A stretch of DNA of 64,000 nt. Origin: Lumbricus terrestris (taxonomy: Eukaryota > Annelida > Clitellata > Crassiclitellata > Lumbricidae). Each line of letters starts with the position of its first letter. The first letter of the stretch is position 1. Positions 11,900-22,671 of this stretch are shown here, one piece after another. A program made the position numbers and the translations under genes. The stretch is taken from NCBI GenBank assembly GCA_949752735.1, contig OX457043.1:2695367-2759366 (forward strand), given 5' to 3'. The notes under the pieces are model-generated. The model was not told the origin of the DNA and did not search any database. It was given only the letters and a program-made list of their open reading frames with translations.

Positions 11900-13150
11900 T
11901 GGGGAAGTTGGTTTTTTTAGGCCTATGGCCTGGCCGGATGCCCCTTCTGACAAAATCAGTGCTTGCAGTACATTTCCAATTCTTTTCCCTATGTCTCGAA
12001 CAACTCTTAATTAATTAATTGACGACTTCTATCATTGGCACATCCACAGTTAAAAGGTGTGATTTAAGCGACTTATGCAGAAGCCTGCTAGTATAGCCTC
12101 AACGTCAATCGCAGAGCAAATGGAAGGTCATTATTAGATGGCAGGGTCCACGATTGATCAGGTTCGGCGATGTGTGGTAAAAGTGCAAGATCGCGGAAAC
12201 AAAGCTCCCCGCCCTTCGTTGCCGAGGAGCGAAGAACTAGACGGGCTGTAATGTCAGAGACAGGTCAACAAAGATTAGACAGGCATGAAAGCATCGCCAG
12301 ACAAACGCAGAAACACGGTCGGAGATGCGCAGAGAAACAGGAATGTCTAGTGAAGGAAGTCACGAATTGTAGACAGACGAGACGGGGCATATTTAGAAGT
12401 GCGGCCAACTAGGCGGTCAGTTGAACGATCAACTCGATGGTAATGGCGTCCAATTAGCTCAAGTGATCGACGTATGAGTTTCTTCTGCCTTGGTCGTTGC
12501 GCTTTTTCCATCTCATTCACGGCTTCTTCTGCATAGGCTGCTACCCATTCTTTTTAGTCTGCACCCGCTGCTTTTTCATGTGCTAGTCCTACTGCGGTTT
12601 CATCCACCTCCAACGCCTTTCAATCTACATCCGCGACGGATTCTTCTAAGGAATTCCGACTCAAGAAAGTGTGCTATAAGATCGTTAGGAAGAAGGTGAA
12701 GATGTTCTGATCGCACTAAAAGGATATAGCGTAGGGAAGTCGTGACTAAAAGCAACTGGAATCAGGGAAGCTCAGCTTATGAAATACCCGTACTTATGCG
12801 ATATGAGGGATTCGCGGGAACCTGTAAACGGTTGTGGATTTAGGCCAATGTTAACCTCTGTCGTAATTTTTGAAAGAATGCGACGGCAAATAATGCAAAT
12901 AACTATATTCAACTTCTCCTTAGTAGGACCCACGGATGCAATCATGGGTGCATCGATAATCAGCATAATCGTAATCGTAATCACCAAAGCGCTAGGCCTA
13001 CTCGAAAGGCAAGCGCGGGGCACCAGCTTATTCACGAGCGCACATGTGACTTAGCATAAAAGACCAAGAGAATAATTATCTCGAAGAAGGAATTAAAGAT
13101 AAAAGGTCAAACAGCAATCAGCAAACTTCATTTAAATACAATGATACTTA
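11900..13150. other. Unit 1 spacer, no gene supported
   Basis: Open frames of 69-91 codons (12170-12412, 12490-12699, 12772-13054 on both strands) are present in all units. Because the units are almost identical, persistence of these frames is not evidence of selection, and none resembles a known domain. Confidence 0.4.
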
Positions 13151-13744
13151 TAAACCCTATGACGCACACCTTCCGCGCCAACGCATATAGCACACCTTGG
13201 GTCCAATTGACCCCACCGATAACATGGGTTGAAATTATATCAATTAAATAGAACTTGGGAATGAATGACTGAAATTTATGTTGTATATAGCACATGCACT
13301 CATGAAACATGTTTGTGTCAATATATATAGACCTAAGATTAACCTTAGGGCTACCAAAGGTGGTGCTATCCATAAATGTTTAAATTTTTCCAAAATCAAA
13401 CTTGTTTCATATGGAATTTTTTGACATTTTAAGTTATTTTAGGGGGTTCATTTACACACATTTTGAGGTGAGATTTGTGATGATACCCATTACCGTTCAA
13501 AAGTTATACCCGATATACCCAGGGCACCAAGAGGGGTGTGGAAACTACCCACTTAGATTATCGACTATATTATCTTATCCCTCATTTATAATAAAAAGAA
13601 AAACATTATAGCATTTTGTAGAGGGAATGTTGCGCCACATTGTCATACTAAATAATTTGTCTTTTCATTCCCGAAGATTTGAAGTTTGCTCTATCATTTT
13701 CACCAGTGGCGTAGCCAGAAAAAATTACAGGTTGCCATATTATG

Positions 13745-13850
13745 TTTGTATGTATACGTATGTATGTATGTATGTATGTATGTATGTATGTATGTATGTA
13801 TGTATGTGTGTATGTATGTATGTATGTATGTATGCATGTCTGAATGTATG
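13745..13850. repeat. GTAT microsatellite
   Basis: TATG tetranucleotide run, interrupted near 13755 and 13806, followed by a short (AATTGT)n run at 13851-13880 that is the tail of the adjacent L2-like fragment. Confidence 0.9.
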
Positions 13851-13852
13851 TA

Positions 13853-14302
13853 ATTGTAATTGTAATTGTAATTGTAATTGAACACTTGTATAACGCCGCT
13901 CACAGATTCAGTAGCGCTCCCGATCCAAAGTTAGCACTGTCGCTACGAATAGTATAGTTTTCAGGCTCTTCCTAAACAAAGGGAGAGAGAGGCTGAGAAG
14001 CTCAAGACGTAGTTTATGTGGAAGACGGTTCCAGCAGGAGGGGTCAACATAGGCAAAGCTCCTGGACTGGGCAGTAGCCCCACGCATGCGAGGAACAACA
14101 AGGAGGCCATTGGCTGCCGAACGAAGGGCAGAGCGACCGGGGAGAGAGGAGACCTGAATACAGAAAGAACGGAGGTAGGAGGGAGCAACCCCAAGAAGAG
14201 AATTGCGCATAACTGTCAAAATTTTGAACTCAATGCGTTGTGGTACAGGAAGCCAATGAAGAGTGTCCCGAATAAAGACTGAAGACCAGCAATTAGGCGA
14301 GC
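13853..14302 (-). pseudogene. L2/CR1-like reverse transcriptase 3' fragment (unit 1)
   Basis: The minus-strand frame contains RDTLHWLPVPQRIEFKILTV, GVAPSYLRSF, GLLVVPR and CWNRLPHKLR, the order seen at the C-terminus of L2/CR1-clade reverse transcriptases (the HWLPV..RI.YKI and P.LWN.LP motifs). It ends in an untranslated tail with a GGGAGCGC word and an (AATTAC)n terminus. The 5' part of the element is absent. The adjoining Tyr-Ile-His-Thr run in the same frame is microsatellite translation. Confidence 0.8.
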
Positions 14303-14303
14303 A

Positions 14304-14551
14304 TGTATGTATGTATGTATGTATGTATGTATGTATGTATGTATGTATGTATGTATGTATGTATGTATGTATGTATGTATGTATGTAGGTATGTAAGTAT
14401 GTATGTATGTATGTATGTATGTATGTATGTATGTATGTATGTATGTATGTATGTATGTATGTGTGTATGTATGTATGTATGTATGTATGTATGTATGTAT
14501 GTATGTATGTATGTATGTATGTATGTATGTATGTATGTATGTATGTATGTA
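14304..14551. repeat. Long GTAT microsatellite (unit 1)
   Basis: About 60 copies of TATG with rare interruptions (GTAGGTATGTAAG near 14385, GTGTG near 14460). Length differs in units 2 and 3. Confidence 0.95.
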
Positions 14552-15409
14552 TATACATACATGCATACAATGGTTGGGGCAGTGGTGAGGTAATGGTAGG
14601 GGTTATGGGCCGAGGGGTTTCCAGTTCCCATTATGCTATTGTCGATGCACCATGGACCTATCAATGCTGAAGCCTGGGGTCCGTTGGACCCCAGGTATGC
14701 TAAATATGCCCTATGTGTCTTTCTAATTTTTTTCCCAAATTAACCAGTGGTGCTACAGTCTTCCAATGTCTTTTTACATGTAGGGGGGATGAATATTTGA
14801 GGAGTTCGAATTATTTCAGATTTTTAGTATTTATATCAATAAAGATATTCAAGGTTTTGCACCTCTGTGGTGGGGTCCAATGGACCCCAGGTGTGCGTCA
14901 TAGGGTTAATATCACAAGCGATCGATCAACCTGATCGTCTTCAATATATCTGTGGCTAATTCAGGTATCACACATGCGACTAAGCGGTTTTTGCACAAAC
15001 TTGAGCATTATTATTATCATGACCCTAAGTTGTCGCAACTCATCCCTACAAATTATTACTTTAGCTTCTCAACCTTTTGATCATCGATTCTGTAGGCCTT
15101 TGATATCAGTCGCACTCTTGTTTTGTGAAGAAGCTGTATTGAGAGGCGCTATTTAAATTTGCAGCTGCAATAGAAAACAATTCCAAATGCCAGTCCTGAG
15201 TAATTCAGGACAGACAAGTGGAATTATTTTCTAGTGCAGCTGTTCAACACTGAGCTTCGTTATGAAAGAAAAGCGTCATCTATGTCCACGTTTGCATTGG
15301 ACGTTAACTCCCTTGGGGACCGAAAAAGCAAGACTTAATTCGGTCTTGCTGTTTTAATCTGTGAATGTTATGCGTTTGAGAATAAAATATACAAATTGAA
15401 TGATCCAAG

Positions 15410-15420
15410 CTTTTAATTTA
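15410..15420 (-). terminator. Possible poly(A) signal of gene B
   Basis: Minus-strand ATTAAA (15412-15417) lies about 340 bases after the gene B stop in a block (TTTTAATTTATCCGAAACG on the plus strand) conserved below genes C and E and the deleted gene D position. This is inference from conservation only. Confidence 0.3.
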
Positions 15421-15758
15421 TCCGAAACGTTTCCAACGCAAACATTAAAATTTTCTTCTGCGGAGAGCAACAAGCGAGAAAGCAGATAATTACAGACGAT
15501 ATTGTTGACTTTGCGAACAAAGTAAAATATGAAGGTATAGTTATAAGTCTCTTATTTCTCTTGGATAGAATATTGAAGAGAATTGCCAAGCTACTATTCC
15601 TACTAGAGGTATTGCAAAATGCACAAGTTATTATTTTTCAAGACAAGATCTATTAAGCGCGGTGTCATCGATAATTTTGTCTATCAAGCAATAATTTTCT
15701 GAGGATTATTTTCCCGGTCGGATTTTCCGCAGGTCTACGCCTCTGCGTTTCCTCCGCT

Positions 15759-16954
15759 TTACCAATCTCCGATCCCAACTTCCTTCTGCTGCACCCTTGC
15801 TTGTGCCACCGGTTCGTCTACGTCAGGTGCTGTCTGAATGAAGGACTCCTGATGTTCTGCATCTTGTTTCCTGTCCGCGTTTAACAGCGGAGTGAAGGCT
15901 GCAAGCAGAAATTAAGGAAAGCAAGCACAAATTAAAAAAGCTTTGAGGCGTAGCCTATTTCGGATTAAACAGGGCATTAAAATGTGCTAATTAGGATCAG
16001 CATTTCGCAAAGCGATACCGTCTGTCGAAATTTCAATGAAGAAATGTGACATCGTCGTGAATCTGTCCATCCCAGATTCTTGGCTGCATTTTAAGAACGT
16101 TTGTAGCCTAAGTGCGTTTGAAGTTACTGTGCCATACGCAACGCTCTACTTTCTCAATGACACAACGCGTACAAAACGCCGGCTTACAGTTTTGCTCTAG
16201 AACGATTAAAGCTGTCTTTAGAACTTGGAGCTTGTGATTATGATTCCAGGTAATTCCTATTAAATAGGGTCTCTTCGCATCCTCCTAGTAATCAGGTAAC
16301 ATTATGTGTAACAAAGTTGTCACTTATTATTGTCGAGAGACGCGCTAAGGATCTTCGCATGGCGACGGACTAAAGGAGGACTGAACCCTGCTCTTTTACC
16401 CGCCGGAGTCAGCAGATGTAGGCTACCTGGAGTTCTCTTGTGTTCGCTGTGGAAGCTAAGAAGACAGGGAGTGCCATTGCAGAGCAAAAAGGGATTCCAT
16501 GGCCGCAGTTCTTGGAACACTTTACGTCATTTCTCGCTCCACTGTAACCCATCCCGAATTGTAATTATTTTCATTTTTGACCCGAGTTAAATGTGAATTT
16601 TCTTTAAATTTTCGGACCTAATTATTATTATAACTACCTGCGTCAGTGTAGTCATGATCATGATCATGATTACACATCAATTGTGCTCATTTCAAAACTC
16701 ATGCTACCACCACCACCACCACTACAACGACTATTGCCACTACTACTGCCATCATCATCATCACCATCGACGTCGTCGTCGCGGTCGTCGTGATTATCAT
16801 CATCATCATTATCATCAACATCATAAGCATCATTATAATAGTCATATGTATTTTCTCATAAATTTAATATAACGTCGTTACTACTTAAGGCGACTGAGCC
16901 TATACCTGCAAGCATGACCAGCATGCCAAACAGAATGTAGATCTTCGGTGACAT
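15759..16954 (-). CDS. Gene B: small secreted peptide precursor, two exons
   Basis: Exon 1 (16906-16954) encodes MSPKIYILFGMLVMLA plus one base, then a GTATAGGC donor. Exon 2 (15759-15898) follows a TTGCAG acceptor. The 62-residue product has a signal peptide ending near LLNA, an acidic stretch (DRKQDAEHQ, then PDVDEPVAQA) and the tail RVQQKEVGIGDW before TAA. Secretion is inferred; there are no cysteines in the mature part and I recognise no family. Compared with E and F the signal is nearly invariant while the tail differs in sequence and length, always in frame and always ending in Trp. The organisation (leader exon plus variable exon, tandem array, repeats) recalls invertebrate immune-effector or peptide-hormone families; that is analogy only. 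The TG|GTAAAG at the stop could alternatively be a splice donor. Confidence 0.65.
15951..15957. other. TAGCCTA micro-insertion
   Basis: Gene B intron reads GAGGCGTAGCCTATTTCGG; gene A (about 2153) reads GAGGCGTATTTTGG and gene F (about 60342) GAGGCGTATTTAGT. The difference is GCCTA added after TA. Confidence 0.65.
16104..16110. other. TAGCCTA micro-insertion
   Basis: Gene B intron reads TTTGTAGCCTAAGTGCG where gene F (about 60492) reads ATTGTAGTTGCG. The difference is GCCTA added after TA. Confidence 0.6.
16419..16425. other. TAGGCTA micro-insertion
   Basis: Gene B intron reads CAGATGTAGGCTACCTGG; gene F (about 60724) reads CAGATATACCTGG. Gene A has TAGGCCTA at the corresponding place (about 2578). 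Confidence 0.6.
16735..16830. repeat. ATC/GTC trinucleotide repeat in gene B intron
   Basis: Imperfect CATCAT and CGTCGT runs. Equivalent ATC runs occur in the introns of C (about 30200), E (51312-51347) and F (about 61068-61145), so the repeat predates the duplications. Confidence 0.8.
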
Positions 16955-17110
16955 CTTGCAGACGTTCCTGGAAAGCAGCTGAACGAGTTTCAGGCGATGT
17001 AGTCAAGAGTCGACGACAACGAACCAAAACGTAGTGGATGACGATGCACAATTTACTCGTTATTTAAAGCTAATTGGAGAGTCATCATCAACCAATGGGA
17101 GGTGACTTGA
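16955..17110 (-). promoter_or_regulatory. Gene B promoter and 5' leader
   Basis: A minus-strand TTTAAATAACGAG (about 17055-17068) occupies the gene A TATA position, with CCAAT-type words (ATTGG at 17073-17077, CCAAT at 17092-17096). The leader CTGCTTTCCAGGAACGTCTG precedes the ATG. Confidence 0.5.
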
Positions 17111-17656
17111 AATGACCGAAACATCTGTCAACCGACGTTCACGTGCGATTTACTCTCAAAATAATCGAAACTTTACTAGCATGTCACTGAAATCTGTTGA
17201 ACAAATTTTCATGGGCAATCAGCTCTTATCGTCTTATTCTAGCGATCGATGCAGCTTTGCCCCTGGATTTGAGATGCCGCAATACCACATTGAAGCGATG
17301 GATTTCTTTCCATTCAGTTGTAGGCTATCACAACTTATTCGCTCAAACTTAACGCTTATTCTCTTTAAATTATCGTGTCTGTTGTGATTCGAACGATTTT
17401 GAAGCACTGAAATGGTGGTCACACGTAGATGTTTAACATTTTGGTGTTTTGGCAGCTGTTATTTCAATGTCAAATAATGAATTCGAACCAGTGAAGATAA
17501 TCAGATAATAGCAGGCTAAGGCAACACTTCAGTCAGCGGTTTTCAACAGTAAGGTGCTTGGCATTTAGCTGTTGGACAACGCTTTATAAATTTGAAATAT
17601 ACGGCCGAAAATTAAAGTAGACTGACAGACCATTTCCTGCCGGTCTCACCCATGGT

Positions 17657-18458
17657 CATAGGCGTAACGTTCTATTGTGACGGTGGTGTCCAGTCACCAC
17701 CACTTTTAAAAGTGGTGGTGACAGTCACCACCACTTTTTGATCCGGCAAGGAAATATTTTTGAGAAACATGAAAGCACAGATTTTTAACGTTGCAACAAA
17801 TAACGACATCATCATTATTTTTTCTTTCACAACATATGATTAGACTCACATACTATATAGGCCTATAGTGCATGCAACATATTTTTTTAAGGTTTATTAT
17901 TATGATTTTTGAAACAAATGGTGTTTAAATGTGAGCCAACAATTTTCAGCGCAGGCCTATAGCCTAGAGCTCAAAATAGGGGAGAGCTGAATAATATGAG
18001 CCCACGATTAATTTCTGGTCGAGCTTCAAACTTTTTGATTCCTTTCAGCACGTCATATCTGTGTGAACTGGTTTCAAAACTCTTCTTCCTATCAAAGACA
18101 AATATGGCTTAAAATTTGCGTTTGAATTTGACAAATATTAAACCAGATATTTTATATCTGCGCGAGTAAAAATAAGCCCACAACACCACAACGCTATAGG
18201 TTAGCTCTTTCTTACAGAGGTTATAAACCAATTTAATTTTGCCTTTTTTTTACCATGATTACATGATTAAAACTATACATATACTTTAAATTTTGCTCAT
18301 TAATACGACTCTAAATTAATACACGGGGGAGGGACAATAAAAATGAAGCTTGAGAGCCGCTGGGGTATTGTAACAGGAAACCGAGGAAATAATTGAACTG
18401 AGAAGTTGTGTGCCAAGGAATAGTCACCACAACTTTTACGGGGAAAGTTACGCCCATG
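17657..18458. mobile_element. hAT-like MITE with 8-bp TSD (unit 1/2 junction)
   Basis: Inverted ends CATAGGCGTAAC and GTTACGCCCATG, flanked by identical CCCATGGT (17649-17656 and 18459-18466). The paralogous place before unit 1 (about 7215-7225) has one CCCATGGT and no element. A perfect 30-base palindrome (17693-17722, core CACTTTTAAAAGTG) lies near the left end and a related GTCACCACAACTTTTA near the right. No transposase frame. Confidence 0.85.
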
Positions 18459-18769
18459 CCCATGGTCGTTTATGGCATTAGGCTTCAATAGCATCGAATG
18501 CTGCAGGATGCTTAGTATACCCCGCAGTCGATCGAGTCGTGGGCTACGATCGACTTGGCTGGCGCGACGATCGACTCGATCGACTTTGTCGACTCGCCGA
18601 CCTCTCGACGACTCGATCGACTTGGCTCGGCCGACGATCGACTCGATCGACTTCGTCGACTCGCCGACCTCTCGACGACTTGATCGACTTGGCTCGGCCG
18701 ACGATCGACTCGATCGACTTCGTCGACTTGGCCTAGTTTTGTCTCTTGCTCACCATCTGCAGATATAGG

Positions 18770-19870
18770 ATCTTAAAATGAAATTATACGAGGGATCTGT
18801 GTCATAAATCTGTGTGACGTAACAATAAGCCTAATTTCGTATTCTCAGTGAATTTATAGATTTGAACTGTAATCGTAGTGACGTCACAATAAGCCTCGTT
18901 TTAAATTATGTAAATGAATCTCAATAATTATTACGGCAGATCTGTGTAATAATCGAAGTTAGTCACAATAGGCCTAGTTTATACTCTCAAAATGTACTTC
19001 TATAATAACAAATCATTATCATAATCGAAGTTAGCCACAATAGGCCTATTTCATTCTCAAAATGAACTTCTTTAATAGTAGGTCTGTATCATGATCGAAG
19101 TGACGTCACAATGGGTCTAGTTTTATATTCTCAAACTGAACGTTTAATAATAGATTTGTATCATAATCAGAGCGATGTTGCATTTAAATAGTCCCAGTTT
19201 TGAATTATGAAGATGAAATAATATGACAGCAGATCTGCATCATAATCGAAATCACGCCGCAATAGACCTCATTTTGTTTTCTGAGTGAACTTATTTAATA
19301 GTAGAATTGTATTATAATAGAAGTGACGTCATAAAGAGCCCGTTTTATATTCGCAAAAATGAACATAATATACTGGTAGATCTCTATAATAGTCGAAATG
19401 ACGTCACTATATACTTTGTTTATAATCTCAATATGCACTTTTATAATAGTACATGTACATTTGTCTCATAATCGAAGTGACGTCACAGTAGACCTTGTTT
19501 ATATTCTCAAAACGCACTTCCATAATAGGCCTAGTACATTTGTATCATAATCGATGTGACGTCACAATAGGCGCTGTTCTTTTAATTCTCGATGTGAACT
19601 TATAATATAATAGTAAAATTGTATCATAATCAGAGTGACGTTACAATAGGCATAGGCATAGTTCTGTATTCTCAACATTAATGAAATAATATGACAGCAG
19701 ATCTGTGTCCTGATCGAAGTGACGTCACAATAGGCCTAATTTCGTTTTCTCAGTGAACTTATTTAATTGTAGAATTGTATCATAAATCGAAGTGACGTCA
19801 TAAAAGGTCGTTTTATATTCTCAAAATTAACATCTACATGACTTGCATAGGCCTACAGGCATATAATAGT
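18770..19870. repeat. Tandem array carrying TGACGTCA palindromes
   Basis: About fourteen diverged units of 70-80 bases share the order ATCATAATCGAAG, TGACGTCACAATAGGCC, TATTCTCAAAATGAACTT and TAATAGTAGATCTG. TGACGTCA is exact in at least eight units, with near variants in others (TGACGTAA, TGACGTTA). TGACGTCA is the known CRE site for CREB/ATF factors; any function here is unproven. Confidence 0.75.
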
Positions 19871-19890
19871 AGATCTGTATCATGCTCATT

Positions 19891-20226
19891 CAGCAGCGGA
19901 TCCAAGGAAGGGGGCAATCCGGCTTTGCCTCGCCCCATTAAGAGATTCGCATATGACGTGGTCCCTCCCTGAGGCTCCCTCCATCAGGTTTCAAGAAGCT
20001 GTATATAAACGCAACGGGAATAGAAAAGTGAGAGAGAAAATAGACCTAGCACATGACTAAAAAGTCATCAAGATTTTAAATAACAGGAGTCGCCGCGGGT
20101 TTTTAGAAGTTTTTTGGGCGAAAGACCAAAAAAAGATTCTTTCGGCGGAAGACCAATGAAAATTATTTTCGGCCAAAGACCAAATATTTTGTCCACCCCC
20201 TTCCAAAATTTCTGTATCCGCCCCTG
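19891..20226. mobile_element. Nested MITE fragment with hAT-type ends
   Basis: Left end CAGCAGCGGATCCAAGGAAG and right end CTTCCAAAATTTCTG..CCGCCCCTG form imperfect inverted termini of the common CAGGGGCGGATCC type. The immediate flanks are not an exact duplication. It interrupts the end of the TGACGTCA array. Confidence 0.5.
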
Positions 20227-21842
20227 TATTCGTTCATCTCAAATCGAAAACGTACGTCTATAGTCAACTTTCACAGTTCCACTAACACGAAATCGCCAGC
20301 TGCCAAAAGGTTCGTTAGCTGAACTTGTGTGCAAAAACCGAATTACGTCATTATAATTATCATGTAGGTCACTTTGAGACTTCAAGAAATAGTAGGTCTA
20401 AGTAAAATATTTCTAAGTCGAATCGAGTAGATGAAACAACGATCGACTCGACTTAGCAAGACTCACGATAGACTCGACTTGCAAGTCGACGATTTTTCGA
20501 TCGACTCGACTTGGCAAGATTCACGATCGACTCGACTTGCAAGTCGATCGAGTTGACGATTTTTCGATCGACTCGACTTGGCAAGACTCACGATCGACTC
20601 GACTTGCAAGTCGATCGAGTCGCCGATTTTTCGATCGACTCGACTTGGCCGAGTTATGATCGACTCGATCGATCGACTCGATCGACTGCGGGGTATAATG
20701 CTTAGTCTGTTAAAGATGTATGCGAATCGCCTTGTTTCCGATCCCACATCTTCAGCATTATTGTAGATCTACCATAATAATTTACTAGTTTTCCTGACAC
20801 ATCATAGGACTCAACATGCTCGACCACCGTGTTGACGCAAATTTTAACGGGGCCCTGATGGTCAACCCCGTTTTCCAATGACTCGATCGGTCTGTGAATG
20901 GTTAATGCTATTGCATCCAGAGGCGGGTACAGAAATTTTCGAAGGGGTAATAAAATTTAGGACCTTGACTCTGAAAAATTGCGTTGGACTTAAGCTAAAA
21001 AATCTGATGACCTCTTTTATGTCTTGGAAATATACCAAAGTACCCTGCAAAAACAGCTGATGAACGTTTTCAGCCATTTATCAACCGAATCTCTTGAACA
21101 TGTACCATTTTTTAAAACCAAGGCTAAAACAATTATTGATCACTTGTTTTTTCATATCCTACTTTCACCTTTTTCCGCTGCATTGGTTTCAAGCTTGTTC
21201 AAACCTGATGGGGGGCCCACGTCCCGTGCACATTTCTCATGGGGCCATGGCCGAATAAGCCTCAAGATCCGCTTCTGATTGCAGTCGCTGATTTGGGGAG
21301 ACTGAGGCACTTCATAACCTCTTCAAGTTACTGCGCATCATATGAGGAGGAGACCGAGATCTCCTACCGAGGTACTTTCATGAGTGAAGCAAAGAGAAGC
21401 CCTAAAAGGCATTGAGAGCAAGAGTCCAAGCCATGAAAGTGGTCCATGGCAGCCCTGAACGTGGTATCCAGAGGAGATTTCTCCAATAGTAACCTAATGT
21501 CAGTAACACGGACCAAGCAGATAGCATTGTCATTGTGGTTAATCTGCTATCATCAAAACCACAACGCACATCGTCCTTATTTTTAAGAATTAAATCCTCC
21601 AATGTTTTAACAATTACGGTCATTTATCTGGCTCAAATGATCATTTGTTACTGATACGTCAGGTTCCAGCAATCATTCAATATACACCATGCACCCTCGT
21701 CCCTTTGTTTGAGATTCAAAAATCCTAATTCCTGGATTGCACTGATTGAACTAAACAAACGATATTCTGTATGAGTATTTCATCAGACACAAAATGCGTT
21801 GCACATATTAATCTTTGTGGACATTGACTTCACGGGGAGCCG

Positions 21843-21992
21843 TTACCTCAGTTTGTGGTCTCCAACAGAAGTAACATCTTGGCGGATGACTAAGACAATT
21901 TTACGTCGTCCTTGATGTCCATAAAGTAACATATGTTGAGGTTGTTCACGTCTCAGTCTATGCTTCATTGAGCAGAGAAACCAATTCACCAT
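21843..21992 (-). CDS. Candidate 49-aa basic small ORF (unit 2)
   Basis: Same ORF as at 8412-8561, carried along by the recent duplication, so it adds no independent evidence for coding. Confidence 0.28.
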   Translation of the reverse strand: MVNWFLCSMKHRLRREQPQHMLLYGHQGRRKIVLVIRQDVTSVGDHKLR

Positions 21993-22671
21993 ATTAATAT
22001 CGATCTGTGGACCATATTGCGTCTACAGAGATGAATCATAATCGATTGTAATATCAAAATGTCTAGAGCACAAGCTTATTCACGAGCGTTTAATATAATA
22101 ATCGTTCATTTATCCACATGACTTGAATTTTCCTGATCATCATCAACAAATTCTTCAGTGTTTCTCTCCGTCAGGTGTGTAGTGTGAACCGACGATGAAG
22201 ATACTCCCAGATGAACCCAATCTTCGACTCTGCGATACCTCGACACAACAATATTATTTATACAATGATATAAACAGGTGCCCTTGCTGTTAATCTTTTG
22301 TTGTCGATTTTTTCCACACGGCCAATGTCAAGTCGGTCTTCTCTTTCTGATCTTATCTAACAGTGTTTCACTCTGTTGAAATTCATTCCATGTTACTTCG
22401 TCACGAAGCCTGTCTCGTCTACAAGCTTCCTCGTAGGCCTATACTTCTTTTCCAGCTCAATTCCTCCGCTAGAAGCCTCTTTCCGTCATCCCTCCATGTC
22501 ACCAACACTAACATCCATACATCAGTGCTTGAGTCTCAGTCGAATGTTCTACACAGTTTTATTTTTATCTTGTTCGTCCTCCACATCCTATACTGTAGTA
22601 GGCTTATACTGTAGTAGGCTATTCATCTTCTAAACATTGCGGATGCTAGATCCGTTCTGCTTTTTATATAA

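Larger units (their letters stand above)
13155..14905. mobile_element. piggyBac-like non-autonomous element (unit 1)
   Basis: Inverted ends CCCTATGACGCACACCT (left at 13155, right end 14905) border the element. The right flank is TTAA (14906-14909) and the left flank is TAAA, an apparently mutated TTAA. Palindromic GGGTCCAATTGACCC and GGGGTCCAATGGACCCC words lie just inside the ends, and a third, GGGGTCCGTTGGACCCC, at about 14675. The interior has no piggyBac transposase; it holds GTAT microsatellites and an L2-like fragment on the minus strand. Confidence 0.7.
7263..20697. repeat. Tandem segmental duplication, unit 1
   Basis: This 13.4-kb unit is nearly identical to 20698-34154 and, up to about 41958, to 34155 onward. 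It contains in order a 49-codon ORF, a C-rich repeat, a GA tract, a piggyBac-like element, gene B and two DNA transposons. Differences between units are scattered substitutions and simple-repeat length changes. The left edge carries ATGCTTAG (7263-7270) as a single copy, the empty site of the transposon present before units 2 and 3. Confidence 0.9.
18516..20697. mobile_element. 2.2-kb DNA transposon with repeat-filled interior
   Basis: Inverted ends TATACCCCGCAGTCGATCG and its reverse complement, flanked by identical ATGCTTAG (18508-18515 and 20698-20705). The empty site is at 7263-7270. Subterminal arrays of GATCGACTCGATCGACTT-type words occupy 18528-18730 and 20430-20690. The middle is a tandem array with TGACGTCA palindromes. 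A second element end pair lies inside (19891-20226). No transposase is visible, so mobilisation would need a helper; superfamily is unclear (8-bp TSD fits hAT). Confidence 0.85.

Noticed and set aside
12170..12412. 80-codon basic open frame
   Set aside because: It is altered and broken in the slightly diverged unit 3 copy (about 39070-39330) and matches no known domain.
14293..14664. Long Tyr-Ile-His-Thr and Tyr-Val-Cys-Met open frames
   Set aside because: They are translations of GTAT/ACAT microsatellites on both strands (also near 13745, 27181, 27738, 40645 and 43362).
15759..16954. Membership in the sea urchin 185/333 (Trf) immune family
   Set aside because: The gene layout (leader exon, variable exon, GA repeats, tandem array) is similar, but the leader and mature sequences do not resemble that family and the product is far smaller.
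18472..18768. Arg/Asp/Ser-rich open frames across the GATCGACTCG arrays
   Set aside because: They are translations of transposon subterminal repeats; the mirror frames at 20463-20766 have the same origin.
18516..20697. CRISPR-like or satellite array
   Set aside because: The repeats are diverged, contiguous, without unique spacers, and lie between transposon termini.
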